A stretch of DNA of 64,000 nt from Shewanella sp. VB17 (GCF_013248905.1 NZ_JABRVS010000001.1:4650001-4714000); one strand, 5' to 3'; counted from the first letter of the stretch, positions 26,755-35,592 are shown. Translations and numbers: made by a program. The notes: generated by a model not told the origin, from the letters alone.

Positions 26755-27651
26755 GTGAATAAAATGAGTCTTATTAAGAAAGTCCTAACTTATCTTTTTT
26801 GTTCATTATTAACTTCAGTGACTTATGCTCAAACTGTCATAACAATTGCCACAGATGAAACATCAGGTAGGCCTTGGATTTGGGAAGCAGGAAAAATATT
26901 TAACGAGAATAACCCAGGAGTGGAACTGGAACTATATAAACTTGTTGAAAAAAAACTAGACATAAAGTTCAAATTTTTACGTCTTCCTTGGGTAAGGGCT
27001 AAGCTTTATCTTCAATCTGGAAAAATAGACGGAATGTTCCCTACCAGCTTTAAAACTGAAAGAGAATATTGGGCTTTCTACCCAAGAAATAAACCATTCG
27101 ATAATATAGCATGGTCTAACTTCAAAAAATCACCTGAATTTAAAATGGATAATAATCTCGTTAAAGTACTTGGGGAATTATCTCATAGTAAAAAGACCAG
27201 GAATATTGGGTATTATCTATATAAACTTAAAGGCTCTAAAATTGATTGGGATGGTCATAAGTTTTTAAATGTATCTAAATTTGATGAAATTGGTGTCACT
27301 ACAGGTTATTCGATAAACAGTAAATTAGCAGACATGGGCCTTAAATTATCAAAAACGATAAATCCTATGCAGAGTTTACAAATGTTAATGTTAGGTCGCA
27401 TAACAGGAATAGTTAATATGGAAACAATAATCGACACAAATATAAGCTTACATAAAGAGCAGTTTTCAAAAATAATTAAAAGCCCAATAATAATACAAGA
27501 AAATTCATATTACCTTGCTTTTTCTGAGAGTTTTATGATGAGAAATAGCAACACAGCTGAAAAAATTTGGCAGGGGATTGAAGACATAAAAAAAACAGCA
27601 GAATTCTCTATAATATTACAGAAATATTCAACGTTAACAGAGAGTAATTGA
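26755..27651 (+). CDS. Periplasmic solute-binding protein (SBP family 3-like)
   Basis: 298 residues with a signal peptide (about 1-25, ending VTYA) followed by ITIATDETSGRPWIWEAGK and LVEKKLDIKFKFLRLPWVRAKLYLQSGKIDGMFPTSFKTERE, the pattern of amino-acid-type periplasmic binding proteins that stand alone in Shewanella and Vibrio. No permease or ATPase gene is near, so it may feed a distant transporter or act in sensing. Translation could start at the GTG 26755 or at the ATG 26764. Composition is A+T-rich. Confidence 0.75.
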   Translation: MNKMSLIKKVLTYLFCSLLTSVTYAQTVITIATDETSGRPWIWEAGKIFNENNPGVELELYKLVEKKLDIKFKFLRLPWVRAKLYLQSGKIDGMFPTSFKTEREYWAFYPRNKPFDNIAWSNFKKSPEFKMDNNLVKVLGELSHSKKTRNIGYYLYKLKGSKIDWDGHKFLNVSKFDEIGVTTGYSINSKLADMGLKLSKTINPMQSLQMLMLGRITGIVNMETIIDTNISLHKEQFSKIIKSPIIIQENSYYLAFSESFMMRNSNTAEKIWQGIEDIKKTAEFSIILQKYSTLTESN

Positions 27652-27709
27652 ATATAGTTAGCCTATGCAATAATGATATTGAAGAGATAGCTAGCATAAC
27701 TGCTAAGTA

Positions 27710-27734
27710 GCCATGACTAAAGTTTAATCATGGC
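27710..27734. terminator. Hairpin after the solute-binding-protein gene
   Basis: GCCATGA (27710-27716) and TCATGGC (27728-27734) pair perfectly with an 11-nt loop, 58 nt past the stop codon. There is no T-tract, so function as a terminator is tentative. Confidence 0.35.
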
Positions 27735-27910
27735 GATATCATTAGAGTGAGTTACGCCTCGCCCTAGAAGCACGCTGAAAAATAATCATTAAGATTAATA
27801 CTTCAAAAAATCCAGCAATAACAAACATCTAAAAGCTAACACATAGTTATTGCTTAACCTCTATGCAATCAACTACCACAGTCATTATATTGCGTGTAAT
27901 TGAACTAAAT

Positions 27911-28159
27911 TTAGTCTCGTCGATTATCTCTACGATCATCTTGGCGGTCATCTTGACGATCATCTTGACGATCATCTTGGCGGTCATCTTGACGATCATC
28001 TTGACGATCATCTTGACGATCATCTTGGCGATCATCTCGACGATCATCTTGACGATCTTCTTGGCGATCATTCGCATTCGCATTCGCGTAAGCTGTAATA
28101 GATGAAATTGGAGAAATAGCTAAAATAGCCGCCACAATAATATTTTTAATCATTTTCAC
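27911..28159 (-). CDS. Secreted DRQD-repeat protein, 82 aa
   Basis: A Sec signal peptide (MKMIKNIIVAAILAISPISSITAYA) and a short Asn-Ala linker are followed by 13 tetrapeptides of the form DR(Q/R)(D/E), the last being NRRD, to the stop. Eight consecutive units are identical DRQD. The DNA is a 12-bp tandem array. The mature product would be about half Asp with regularly spaced Arg, so a disordered, densely charged polyampholyte; a role in metal or surface binding is conceivable but unproven. The other two frames through the array are also open, an effect of the repeat. The ATG lacks a clear strong ribosome-binding site. Confidence 0.6.
   Translation of the reverse strand: MKMIKNIIVAAILAISPISSITAYANANANDRQEDRQDDRRDDRQDDRQDDRQDDRQDDRQDDRQDDRQDDRQDDRRDNRRD
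27925..28069. repeat. 12-bp tandem array (coding unit GATGATCGTCAA, DDRQ)
   Basis: About twelve near-identical tandem 12-bp units within the DRQD-repeat gene, with point differences such as GGCGGTCATCTT against GACGATCATCTT on the + strand. The unit is a multiple of 3, so copy-number change preserves the frame. It is not a CRISPR: there are no spacers. Confidence 0.9.
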
Positions 28160-28268
28160 AATAAAGTCCTATGTTATTTATATGACGCGGATTAAAATTA
28201 AGAAAATCGCTTCATAGTATTTAAACCTGCATCAAACTTAACTCAAAAATCTTGACTAAAAATAAATT

Positions 28269-28296
28269 ATATATAACCAATATATTGGTTATATAT
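28269..28296. repeat. Perfect 28-bp A+T-rich palindrome
   Basis: A 28-base exact palindrome centred on CCAATATATTGG lies about 110 nt upstream of the DRQD-repeat gene, and is followed by a third ATTGGTTA half-element at 28295-28302. It could be a dimer- or tetramer-binding operator for the DRQD gene. The remainder of 28160-28347 shows nothing else. Confidence 0.75.
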
Positions 28297-28347
28297 TGGT
28301 TACCAAAACTTCTTAAGCACTTAACTAAAATTTATCGAATATTTAGA

Positions 28348-28653
28348 CTAATAATTATACAACATGTCTTTTATACTATTTTTTAGCGTCTCAAACGTGA
28401 TAAAAACATGGCAAGATAGCCATTCATATTTGATCTTTTTCCAGAGTAATTCAATGATATTGAGTCCGGGTGAATAAGCTGGTAAATAGATTATAACAGG
28501 CCCTTTTAGTAACCATTTATAGCATTTTTCTTTAAAACACTTAGCGCGATGAAATGAGGCATTATCAAGGTAGACAATCGTTAATTTATCAAGACGTTTA
28601 GTCGATATGAAGTGCTCAAAGCTTCTATAATAACCTCGGTATGTAGTGGTCAA
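28348..28653 (-). pseudogene. IS630-family transposase, C-terminal fragment
   Basis: About 100 codons of a DDE transposase. The second catalytic Asp is seen in LTIVYLDNASFHRAKCF and the Glu in YLPAYSPGLNIIELLWKKIKYEW, the hallmark of IS630/Tc1-type DDE_3 enzymes. The N-terminal helix-turn-helix and the first Asp are missing, and the fragment abuts an IS91-like scrap upstream. A transposition-dead relic. Confidence 0.8.
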
Positions 28654-28670
28654 GTTATATTGGCCACTAC

Positions 28671-28771
28671 ACTCTTTCTACCATTCATCGTACGCCACAA
28701 CTAGGGCAAAATCCTCTACGCTTACAGCGAAATGCGACTAAAAATTCGTTATGACTTTCAAGCCGGATCCT
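28671..28771 (-). pseudogene. IS91-family transposase zinc-binding fragment
   Basis: The minus strand reads RIRLESHNEFLVAFRCKRRG and then FCPSCGVR before an in-frame TGA and MVE. The C-x6-C-x2-C pattern in CKRRGFCPSCG.RRM is the conserved zinc motif of IS91/ISCR transposases. Only about 33 codons survive. A 7-bp inverted repeat, GTAGTGG/CCACTAC (28643-28670), sits at its junction with the IS630 fragment. Confidence 0.6.
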
Positions 28772-28826
28772 AAAAAAATTAAGAGTGGCCCTGTAGAGAT
28801 AAAAACTTAAAAGCAATATAAATAAA

Positions 28827-28858
28827 AATGCCGATGAGGAGTAATCCACACCGGCATT
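28827..28858 (-). terminator. Terminator after rlmB
   Basis: AATGCCG (28827-28833) pairs with CGGCATT (28852-28858). On the minus strand the stem is followed by a T-rich run, about 55 nt past the rlmB stop, as expected for a rho-independent terminator of motX-rnr-rlmB. Confidence 0.65.
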
Positions 28859-28913
28859 CATCTAAGCTAAATAAAATTAAGCTACAGAGAAATTAGCCTA
28901 ATCGAATTTACAA

Positions 28914-29654
28914 TTACGCTAACCTCTGCCGTACAGCCTCAAACAAACAGATCCCGCTGGCAACCGAAACGTTAAGACTTGAAACAGATCCAGACATAGG
29001 GATTGAAGCTATCGAATCGCAACCCTCACGAGTTAAACGCCGCAAACCTTTATCTTCGGCGCCCATGGCAATAGCAAGTGATCCCTTAAGATCTGTCTTG
29101 TATAGGTCGCTATCGGCTTCACCTGCTGCGCCCACAATCCAGATCCCTTTGTCTTGTAGACTCTTCATAGTGCGCGCTAAGTTGGTCACCTGAAACAAGG
29201 GCACGACTTCCGCTGCACCACAGGAAACCTTGCTCACTGTTGGCGTTAAACCAACAGAGTTATCTCGCGGCACAATAACCCCATGCACACCAGCCGCATC
29301 GGCATTACGCAGACATGCCCCTAGATTGTGTGGGTCGGTAACGCCGTCTAAGATAAGCAAAAAAGGGGTTTCTGTTTTCTCAATCAAAGCCAATAGATCA
29401 TTGTCATTGAGCTGTTTAATGGGTTTGACTCGTGTTAACACCCCTTGGTGCTGCCCATTATCAGATTTATCATCTAATACTTTACGCGCGACCTTTTGAA
29501 CTGAAACACCGTATTCTGCAGCCATTTGAACAAGTGTCGTTAGACGTTGATCATCACGACCCGACTGTATCCACATCTCGATCACTCGCTCTGGACTATG
29601 CTTTAATACCGCTTCAACAGCGTGAATACCAAAGGTGATATCTTGTTTTTTCAT
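28914..29654 (-). CDS. rlmB: 23S rRNA (guanosine-2251-2'-O)-methyltransferase
   Basis: 246-residue SPOUT (SpoU/TrmH) enzyme methylating G2251 of 23S rRNA. An N-terminal substrate-binding domain (FGIHAVEAVLKHSPERV) precedes the knot domain with FLLILDGVTDPHNLGACLRNADAAG, AIAMGAEDKGL and the S-adenosylmethionine loop SIPMSGSVSSLNVSVA. It follows rnr by 15 nt, the order also found in E. coli (purA-nsrR-rnr-rlmB). Confidence 0.97.
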   Translation of the reverse strand: MKKQDITFGIHAVEAVLKHSPERVIEMWIQSGRDDQRLTTLVQMAAEYGVSVQKVARKVLDDKSDNGQHQGVLTRVKPIKQLNDNDLLALIEKTETPFLLILDGVTDPHNLGACLRNADAAGVHGVIVPRDNSVGLTPTVSKVSCGAAEVVPLFQVTNLARTMKSLQDKGIWIVGAAGEADSDLYKTDLKGSLAIAMGAEDKGLRRLTREGCDSIASIPMSGSVSSLNVSVASGICLFEAVRQRLA

Positions 29655-29669
29655 TTATTTCAGTCTCTA

Positions 29670-32156
29670 TTACTTGCTTGCTTTTACTTTGCGTTTAGCA
29701 GGGCTCTTTTTTGCTGAAGACTTTTTAGCCTTCGACTTCTTAGCAGCAGTGCTGGTTTTAACGCCTGACTCTTTAGCTCCACCACTGGTTTTGACTTTAG
29801 CTGAATCAAGATTTTTGCCGCCAGCGGCTTTACTCACTCCACTTTTTGAGCGAGAGCCGCGCCTTTTAGGCTTATCGCTCTTTTCCCCTTTCCCTAACTT
29901 AGCACCTTCTATATTAACACGATCTCTTGCCGTGATCGGTTTTTTGCCACGGCTTGGACGGGTAGGCTTACCCGCTTCGCTTGCCATTATAAGGTCAATC
30001 TGACGATCATCTAAATTAACACCAGCCACTTTCACCGTTACCGCATCACCAAGCTGATAAATTTGACCAGAGGCTTCACCCACCAATCGCTGACGCATGT
30101 TGTCGTACTGATAATAATCACTGCCTAGGCTTGAAATATGCACTAAGCCATCGATAAACAGTTTATCCAAACGCACAAACATACCAAAGTGAGTCACAGA
30201 GGCGATAACAGCTTCAAACGTATCACCCACATGATCTTGCATAAATTCACATTTAAGCCAGTCATTGACATCACGGGTCGCTTCATCCGCACGGCGCTCA
30301 GTTGTTGAACACTCGACCCCTAATAAGTCTAACTCTTCAATTTGGTAATTATAACCCCCATCGGATGTCCATTTTTCTTTGGCTTCACCTTGTTCTTTGG
30401 CTAATAAATAGCGGATAACGCGGTGTAAAATTAAATCAGGATAACGTCGGATCGGTGAAGTAAAGTGAGAGTAGGCTTCGAGGGCTAAACCAAAGTGGCC
30501 TTCGTTATCAGGCGTATACGTTGCTTGACGCATGGAACGCAGCAACATGATCTGAATCAGCTCAGCATCGGGTCTATCAGCTATTTTTTCCATAATCGCC
30601 TGATAATCCTTAGGCGTTGGCTCAAGTCCTCCTCCCATGGTCAAACCACGTTCTTTCAAAAAATCTTTAAAGTTAGTGAGCTTCTGCTCCGATGGCGACT
30701 CATGCACCCGATAAAGGACTTCACCTTTATGTTTCTTCACAAATTTGGCCGATGCGACATTGGCTAAAATCATGCACTCTTCAATGATTTTGTGTGCTTG
30801 GTTACGATGGCTCGGCACTATACTGTCTATTTTTCGAGCAGAGTTGAACACGAACTTGGTCTCTGTGGTTTCAAATGCGATCGCGCCGCGATCAGCCCGG
30901 ATCCCATCCAAAATTAAATAAAGCGATTGCAACTCTTTAAGATGAGGAAAAATAGGCTTAAGCTCAGGTGAAATTTCGCCACCTTCAAGCATATCGGCCA
31001 CTTGAGTGTAAGTCAGACGTCCATGTGAATGCATCACTGCAGGATAGAATTTGTAACCCGACAGTTTACCCGTGGCAGCAATCGTCATCTCGGCCACCAT
31101 GCACAAGCGATCCACTCCTGGGTTTAGCGAACACAAGCCATTAGAGATTTTCTCCGGCAGCATTGGGATGACTTGTGATGGAAAATACACTGAATTACCA
31201 CGTGCACGTGCTTCTTTATCTAACGCTGATTCTGTACGCACATAATGACTCACATCAGCAATCGCAACCCATAAACGCCAACCGCCACTTTTTTTCTTTT
31301 CAGCATACACGGCGTCATCAAAATCACGTGCATCTTCACCATCAATTGTCACCAGAGGTAACTGACGTAAATCGATTCGGTCCACTTTATCGGCTTCTGG
31401 TACCTCATCAGGGATGGCACGCAGTTTTTTCTCAATAAGGCTTGACCAAGTATGCGGTAAATCATAATTGCGTAACGCAATCTCAATTTCCATTCCCGGT
31501 GCCATCTGCTGACCAAGCACCTCTGTCACCTTACCAGCAGCCTTTACATAACGTCCAGGTCGACGAGTCAACTCCAGAACAACAATATCTCCCTGACGAG
31601 CGCTATTTTTGTCTTCATCTGGGATCAAAATTTCTTGGGTAATTCGCCTATCATCAGCAATGACAAATGCCATGCCTGAATCCAAATGGAAACGGCCTAC
31701 TAACGCAGCAGCTCTTTGCTGAACCAAGCGAACGATTCTGGCTTCACGGCGTCCCTTGCGATCGACACCCGCTTTTTGCGCCAGCACTTTATCGCCATGG
31801 AAATACATTTGCATGTCACGATTATTAATAAAGAGGTCATCCCCCCCCTCTTCGAGCTTTAAGAAACCGAAGCCGTCTTTATGCCCTATGATAGTCCCTG
31901 TTAACAGGTCCATTCTTTCAGGTAAACCATAGGCTTGCCCACGAGTGAAAACCAACTCACCATCACGCTCCATCGCACGAAGTCGACGTCTTAAGGCTTC
32001 AAGCTGCTCTTCACTTTCTAGCTTGAGTGCTGCCGCAATACGTTCACGGTTTAAGGGGGATGTTTCAGAGCGCAAGTGATCTAGAATATACTCGCGGCTA
32101 GGAATTGGGTTTTCATAATTGTCTTGTTCACGCTTTAAATGCGGATCTTTGATCAT
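29670..32156 (-). CDS. rnr: Ribonuclease R
   Basis: 828-residue 3'-5' exoribonuclease that degrades structured RNA. Order: N-terminal helix-turn-helix-like region (YILDHLRSETSPLNRERIAAAL), cold-shock domains, the RNB catalytic core with LVTIDGEDARDFDDAVY (metal-binding Asp cluster), YPDLILHRVIRY, and an S1 domain (GDTFEAVIASVTHFGMFVRLDKLFIDGLVH). The last ~100 residues are a Lys/Ser/Ala-rich basic tail with AAKKSKAKKSSAKKSPAKRK. Upstream motX and downstream rlmB are on the same strand with short gaps. Confidence 0.97.
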   Translation of the reverse strand: MIKDPHLKREQDNYENPIPSREYILDHLRSETSPLNRERIAAALKLESEEQLEALRRRLRAMERDGELVFTRGQAYGLPERMDLLTGTIIGHKDGFGFLKLEEGGDDLFINNRDMQMYFHGDKVLAQKAGVDRKGRREARIVRLVQQRAAALVGRFHLDSGMAFVIADDRRITQEILIPDEDKNSARQGDIVVLELTRRPGRYVKAAGKVTEVLGQQMAPGMEIEIALRNYDLPHTWSSLIEKKLRAIPDEVPEADKVDRIDLRQLPLVTIDGEDARDFDDAVYAEKKKSGGWRLWVAIADVSHYVRTESALDKEARARGNSVYFPSQVIPMLPEKISNGLCSLNPGVDRLCMVAEMTIAATGKLSGYKFYPAVMHSHGRLTYTQVADMLEGGEISPELKPIFPHLKELQSLYLILDGIRADRGAIAFETTETKFVFNSARKIDSIVPSHRNQAHKIIEECMILANVASAKFVKKHKGEVLYRVHESPSEQKLTNFKDFLKERGLTMGGGLEPTPKDYQAIMEKIADRPDAELIQIMLLRSMRQATYTPDNEGHFGLALEAYSHFTSPIRRYPDLILHRVIRYLLAKEQGEAKEKWTSDGGYNYQIEELDLLGVECSTTERRADEATRDVNDWLKCEFMQDHVGDTFEAVIASVTHFGMFVRLDKLFIDGLVHISSLGSDYYQYDNMRQRLVGEASGQIYQLGDAVTVKVAGVNLDDRQIDLIMASEAGKPTRPSRGKKPITARDRVNIEGAKLGKGEKSDKPKRRGSRSKSGVSKAAGGKNLDSAKVKTSGGAKESGVKTSTAAKKSKAKKSSAKKSPAKRKVKASK

Positions 32157-32216
32157 TCAATGTCTCAAATTTATACCTAGAACGCTATCTAGGCCATACA
32201 AATAAAATTGTATTAT

Positions 32217-32888
32217 TTATCGGGATTTCAGGTGTTCCAGTTTAATCCTAGCAATGATACTAGGCGGTATTTTTTGCTCAAGCACCTTCAATAATTTGTA
32301 AGCTTCTTGTTTCGTCGCCTCATCGCTAAATACGTCGTTATAAAGCCAAAGGTATCCCAACTCAAAATCTCTATAGCTGCCATACCCTTCACCAAACAAT
32401 CTGACTAACAGCATACGCGCAGGCAGATCACCACTTGCCGCAGCAGGCAACACATACTGAACGGCGCGATCTTTATCTTGAAATACAAACGTACCATGAT
32501 AATAATATTCTGCAACCCTTACCATCGCCTCAGCACTGCCCTGAGCCACGGCATCTCTCAACAAGCTCATTCCTCTTGGAGGGTTGGCTTCGACACAAAT
32601 ACCATAGTTTAACATTTCGGCCCAAAGATATTGATATAGAGGCTGTTTCAGCACCTCAGCTCTCGCTTCAATATCTTGAACGAGCTGACAATCATCCTCT
32701 TTCACACGGGTCAGATATTGTTTAGTGCGAATAAGCCCAATTAACTGCTCTTGGCTATAGATATCTACCGCTTGATCTTCAATTTGTGCTTGGACTTGGC
32801 TAGACAAAGAAGCAATAAGCACAAAGCTCATGATAAAGGCTGAGCTGGGTAAATTAGCTATAAAGTTCATCAAGTCTTTTTTTAGCAT
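32217..32888 (-). CDS. motX: Sodium-type polar flagellar motor protein MotX
   Basis: Periplasmic T-ring component needed for PomA/PomB-type stators. The start at 32888 is chosen because GGTGAG lies 7 nt upstream; a signal peptide ending SSQVQA follows. The mature part has the MotX pattern: VDIYSQEQLIGLIRTKQYLTRVKEDDCQLVQDIEARAE, then Sel1-like repeats (GMSLLRDAVAQGSAEAMVRVAEYYYHGTFVFQDKDRAVQYV), and the end IPPSIIARIKLEHLK. Cys residues in DDCQLV and NYGICV probably pair. Vibrio also has motX near rnr. No other flagellar genes are in the window. Confidence 0.85.
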   Translation of the reverse strand: MLKKDLMNFIANLPSSAFIMSFVLIASLSSQVQAQIEDQAVDIYSQEQLIGLIRTKQYLTRVKEDDCQLVQDIEARAEVLKQPLYQYLWAEMLNYGICVEANPPRGMSLLRDAVAQGSAEAMVRVAEYYYHGTFVFQDKDRAVQYVLPAAASGDLPARMLLVRLFGEGYGSYRDFELGYLWLYNDVFSDEATKQEAYKLLKVLEQKIPPSIIARIKLEHLKSR

Positions 32889-33055
32889 AACTTTTCTCAC
32901 CAATATTTATCTGTGATAAGTAGCGATGAGATAAAATACTCGTCAATATTAAGTATTTTATTTCATCCATACTTACCTTTCTCTATTCATAATAGGTCAT
33001 CGGCAGTATAGCCCATTTCTTAAGGGCCATTAAATTTACCTCCTCAAAATAAAAA

Positions 33056-33071
33056 GGCCGCTAATGCGGCC
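33056..33071 (-). terminator. Terminator after purA
   Basis: GGCCGC-TAAT-GCGGCC hairpin, followed on the minus strand by TTTTTATTTT, ending 10 nt past the purA stop. A textbook rho-independent terminator separating purA from motX. Confidence 0.92.
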
Positions 33072-33080
33072 TCTGTAATA

Positions 33081-34376
33081 TTAACTAAACGGATTCACTA
33101 GAATCATGGTTTCGTTTCTATCTGGGCCGGTTGAAATAATGTCAATGGGCGTTTCTAACAGCTCTTCAAGACGTTTAATATAATTCAACGCTGCTTGGGG
33201 TAGTTGCTCTAGAGAAGTGGCCCCAAAAGTGGTCTCACTCCAACCGGGCATGGTCTCAAGTACTGGGGTTACTTGCTCATAACCTTCAGCGGCAAGAGGT
33301 GTCACTGTCGCCACGGTACCATCTGGGTACTGGTAACCAACACAGATTTTCACTTCTTCCAAACCATCTAATACATCAAGCTTAGTCAGGCAGAACCCAC
33401 TGACACTGTTGATCTGTACTGCACGCTTCATCGCCACAACATCTAACCAACCTGGACGACGTTTACGACCTGTGGTGGCTCCGAACTCGTGACCTTTAGT
33501 GCCTAAGTAATCACCGATCTCGCACTGAAGCTCAGTTGGGAACGGACCTGCACCAACACGTGTGGTGTAAGCTTTCATGATCCCCAACACATAATCAAGA
33601 TGACGAGGGCCGAATCCTGAACCTGTCGCAACACCACCAGCGGTAGTATTTGAAGAGGTTACAAACGGATAAGTACCGTGATCGATATCAAGTAATGTAC
33701 CTTGTGCGCCTTCAAACAGAATTGGCTCACCCGCTTTACGTGCCTGATCCAGAAGTTCTGTTACATCTACACACATACTTTTCAAGTAGTCAGCAATGGC
33801 AAGTGCATCTTCCAATGTCTTTTCATAATCGACCGCTTCACACTGGTAATATTCAGTCAACATAAAGTTGTGATAACTCATCACCTCTTTTAGTTTTTCT
33901 GCAAATAGCGCTGCATTAAACAGATCACCTACACGAAGACCGCGGCGTGAAACCTTATCTTCATAAGCAGGACCAATACCACGGCCCGTTGTGCCAATCG
34001 CTTTATTTCCGCGCGCTTTTTCACGGGCAATATCTAGAGCACAATGGAATGGAAGAATGAGTGGACATGCTTCAGAGATCAGTAGACGTTCCTCTACAGG
34101 AATGCCACGCTCTTTCAGCATATTGATCTCAGTCATCAGTGCATCTGGTGCAAGTACGACACCGTTACCAATAATGCATTTAACATTATTGCGTAAGATC
34201 CCTGATGGAATTAGATGAAGAACGGTTTTTTCGCCATCGATAACAAGCGTGTGGCCGGCGTTATGGCCACCTTGATATCGAACAACATATTTTGACTGCT
34301 CGGTAAGTAGATCAACTATCTTACCCTTTCCTTCGTCACCCCATTGGGTGCCAAGAACTACGACGTTTTTGCCCAT
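33081..34376 (-). CDS. purA: Adenylosuccinate synthetase
   Basis: Cytoplasmic enzyme condensing IMP and aspartate with GTP, the first committed AMP step. The N-terminus MGKNVVVLGTQWGDEGKGKIVDLLTE contains the GDEGKGK P-loop with its catalytic Asp, and YQGGHNAGHTLV carries the catalytic His. 431 residues from the ATG at 34376, which aligns with the family start (432 in E. coli); an in-frame GTG lies 12 nt earlier. A DUF2065 gene precedes it, as in E. coli. Confidence 0.98.
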   Translation of the reverse strand: MGKNVVVLGTQWGDEGKGKIVDLLTEQSKYVVRYQGGHNAGHTLVIDGEKTVLHLIPSGILRNNVKCIIGNGVVLAPDALMTEINMLKERGIPVEERLLISEACPLILPFHCALDIAREKARGNKAIGTTGRGIGPAYEDKVSRRGLRVGDLFNAALFAEKLKEVMSYHNFMLTEYYQCEAVDYEKTLEDALAIADYLKSMCVDVTELLDQARKAGEPILFEGAQGTLLDIDHGTYPFVTSSNTTAGGVATGSGFGPRHLDYVLGIMKAYTTRVGAGPFPTELQCEIGDYLGTKGHEFGATTGRKRRPGWLDVVAMKRAVQINSVSGFCLTKLDVLDGLEEVKICVGYQYPDGTVATVTPLAAEGYEQVTPVLETMPGWSETTFGATSLEQLPQAALNYIKRLEELLETPIDIISTGPDRNETMILVNPFS

Positions 34377-34442
34377 GATTTGCTGCACGGTAGTGGTTAA
34401 AACGGGATTTTAGCAGATCAATAGGGGCGGTAGGCAAGTAGT

Positions 34443-34631
34443 TTATGAAAAAATAATCAATAATGTAACACCTGCGGTTACTAAAGCACCACCTAATCGT
34501 TGCAGAAGCTGTTGATTTTGATTAGAAATATCTTTTAAATATGCCCTCCAACGATGAGGAAACAAAAGCGGGCCTATTCCTTCAAGAATAAGCACAATTG
34601 CTAATGCAAGCATGATGAGTTGAAAAGTCAT
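34443..34631 (-). CDS. DUF2065 (YjeT-like) small membrane protein
   Basis: 62 residues from the ATG at 34631, with AGGA 9 nt upstream. Two hydrophobic helices flank a basic loop: FQLIMLALAIVLILEGIGPLLFPHRW and LLQRLGGALVTAGVTLLIIF, with the family's LEG.GP..FP motif. It lies 66 nt upstream of purA on the same strand; E. coli has yjeT-purA in the same order after hflKC. Function is unknown. Confidence 0.88.
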   Translation of the reverse strand: MTFQLIMLALAIVLILEGIGPLLFPHRWRAYLKDISNQNQQLLQRLGGALVTAGVTLLIIFS

Positions 34632-34704
34632 TAAGTCAGTTCCTAATAATCTATGCCCCAAAAATAGGCTTAGAGCAATATTCAAAAAAGATGAATTTCA
34701 TCCA

Positions 34705-34734
34705 ATAAAAAACCCAGCATAAGCTGGGTTTTTT
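34705..34734. terminator. Terminator after rplM-rpsI
   Basis: AACCCAGC-ATAA-GCTGGGTT (34711-34730) flanked by an A-run and a T-run, so it can work in both directions. It lies about 20 nt past the rpsI stop. Confidence 0.93.
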
Positions 34735-34752
34735 GTATTCTGAAAGCGAAAA

Positions 34753-35145
34753 TTAACGCTTAGAGAACTGTGGTTTACGACGTGCTTTACGTAGACCAAC
34801 TTTCTTACGCTCTACTTTACGAGCATCACGGGTAACAAAACCAGCGGCACGTAGAGATGGACGTAGTGATTCATCAAGTTCCATCAACGCACGGGTAATA
34901 CCGTGACGAATAGCACCAGCTTGGCCAGTGTTACCACCACCCTTAACAGTGACATAGATGTCTAACTTGTCAGTCATTTCAACTAGCTCAAGTGGCTGAC
35001 GAACAACCATGCGAGAAGTTTCACGACCAAAATATTCATCTAGTGGTAGCTGGTTAACAAGGATTTTACCAGTTCCCATTTTCGCGAATACGCGAGCTGT
35101 AGATGTTTTGCGACGGCCAGTGCCGTAGTACTGAGTTGCAGCCAT
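34753..35145 (-). CDS. rpsI: 30S ribosomal protein S9
   Basis: 130-residue S9 of the small subunit head. The N-terminal YYGTGRRKTSTARVF, central GGGNTGQAGAIRHGITRAL and the basic C-terminal tail ending RKARRKPQFSKR, which reaches P-site tRNA, are all present. It follows rplM after 15 nt in the universal L13-S9 operon. Confidence 0.99.
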   Translation of the reverse strand: MAATQYYGTGRRKTSTARVFAKMGTGKILVNQLPLDEYFGRETSRMVVRQPLELVEMTDKLDIYVTVKGGGNTGQAGAIRHGITRALMELDESLRPSLRAAGFVTRDARKVERKKVGLRKARRKPQFSKR

Positions 35146-35160
35146 TAGCTTAATCCTGTT

Positions 35161-35592
35161 TTAAATATCAAGAACTTGAGGTTGTTGTGCAGCGTGGTTA
35201 TGTTCTGTACCCGCGTAAACTTTAAGTTTACGGAACATGGCACGTCCTAAAGGACCTTTAGGCAACATACCCTTAACCGCTTTCTCAATAATCATTTCAG
35301 GCTTATGCGCTTGCAACTTTTCAAAAGTGATTTGCTTAATACCACCGATGAAACCCGAGTGCGAGTAGTACACTTTGCCTTTCGCTTTATTACCAGTAAC
35401 AGTAACTTTCTCAGCGTTGATAACAACGATGTAGTCACCTGTATCGACATGAGGTGTATACTCTGGTTTATGCTTACCACGTAAACGTGAAGCTATTTCA
35501 GTAGCGATACGACCCAAAGTTTTACCTTCAGCGTCAACAACAAACCACTCGCGAGTGACTGTTTCTGGTGTAGCAGTAAAAGTAGTCTTCAT
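35161..35592 (-). CDS. rplM: 50S ribosomal protein L13
   Basis: L13 of the large subunit, about 143 residues from the ATG at 35592, which matches the conserved start MKTTFTATPETVTREWFVVDAEGKTLGRIA. Also visible are RGKHKPEYTPHVDTGDYIVVINAEKV and MLPKGPLGRAMFRKLKVYAG. First gene of rplM-rpsI. The ~150-nt leader contains a small hairpin and may mediate autoregulation, as reported for L13 in E. coli. Confidence 0.99.
   Translation of the reverse strand: MKTTFTATPETVTREWFVVDAEGKTLGRIATEIASRLRGKHKPEYTPHVDTGDYIVVINAEKVTVTGNKAKGKVYYSHSGFIGGIKQITFEKLQAHKPEMIIEKAVKGMLPKGPLGRAMFRKLKVYAGTEHNHAAQQPQVLDI

Noticed and set aside
27925..28069. CRISPR-like regular repeats
   Set aside because: Units are contiguous 12-mers without spacers, and there are no cas genes in the window; this is a coding tandem repeat.
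27847..28105. Open frames on both strands (KMIVKM- and ILTIILTI-type repeats) overlapping the DRQD array
   Set aside because: A 12-bp repeat without stops opens every frame; only the DRQD frame has a signal peptide and a start outside the array.
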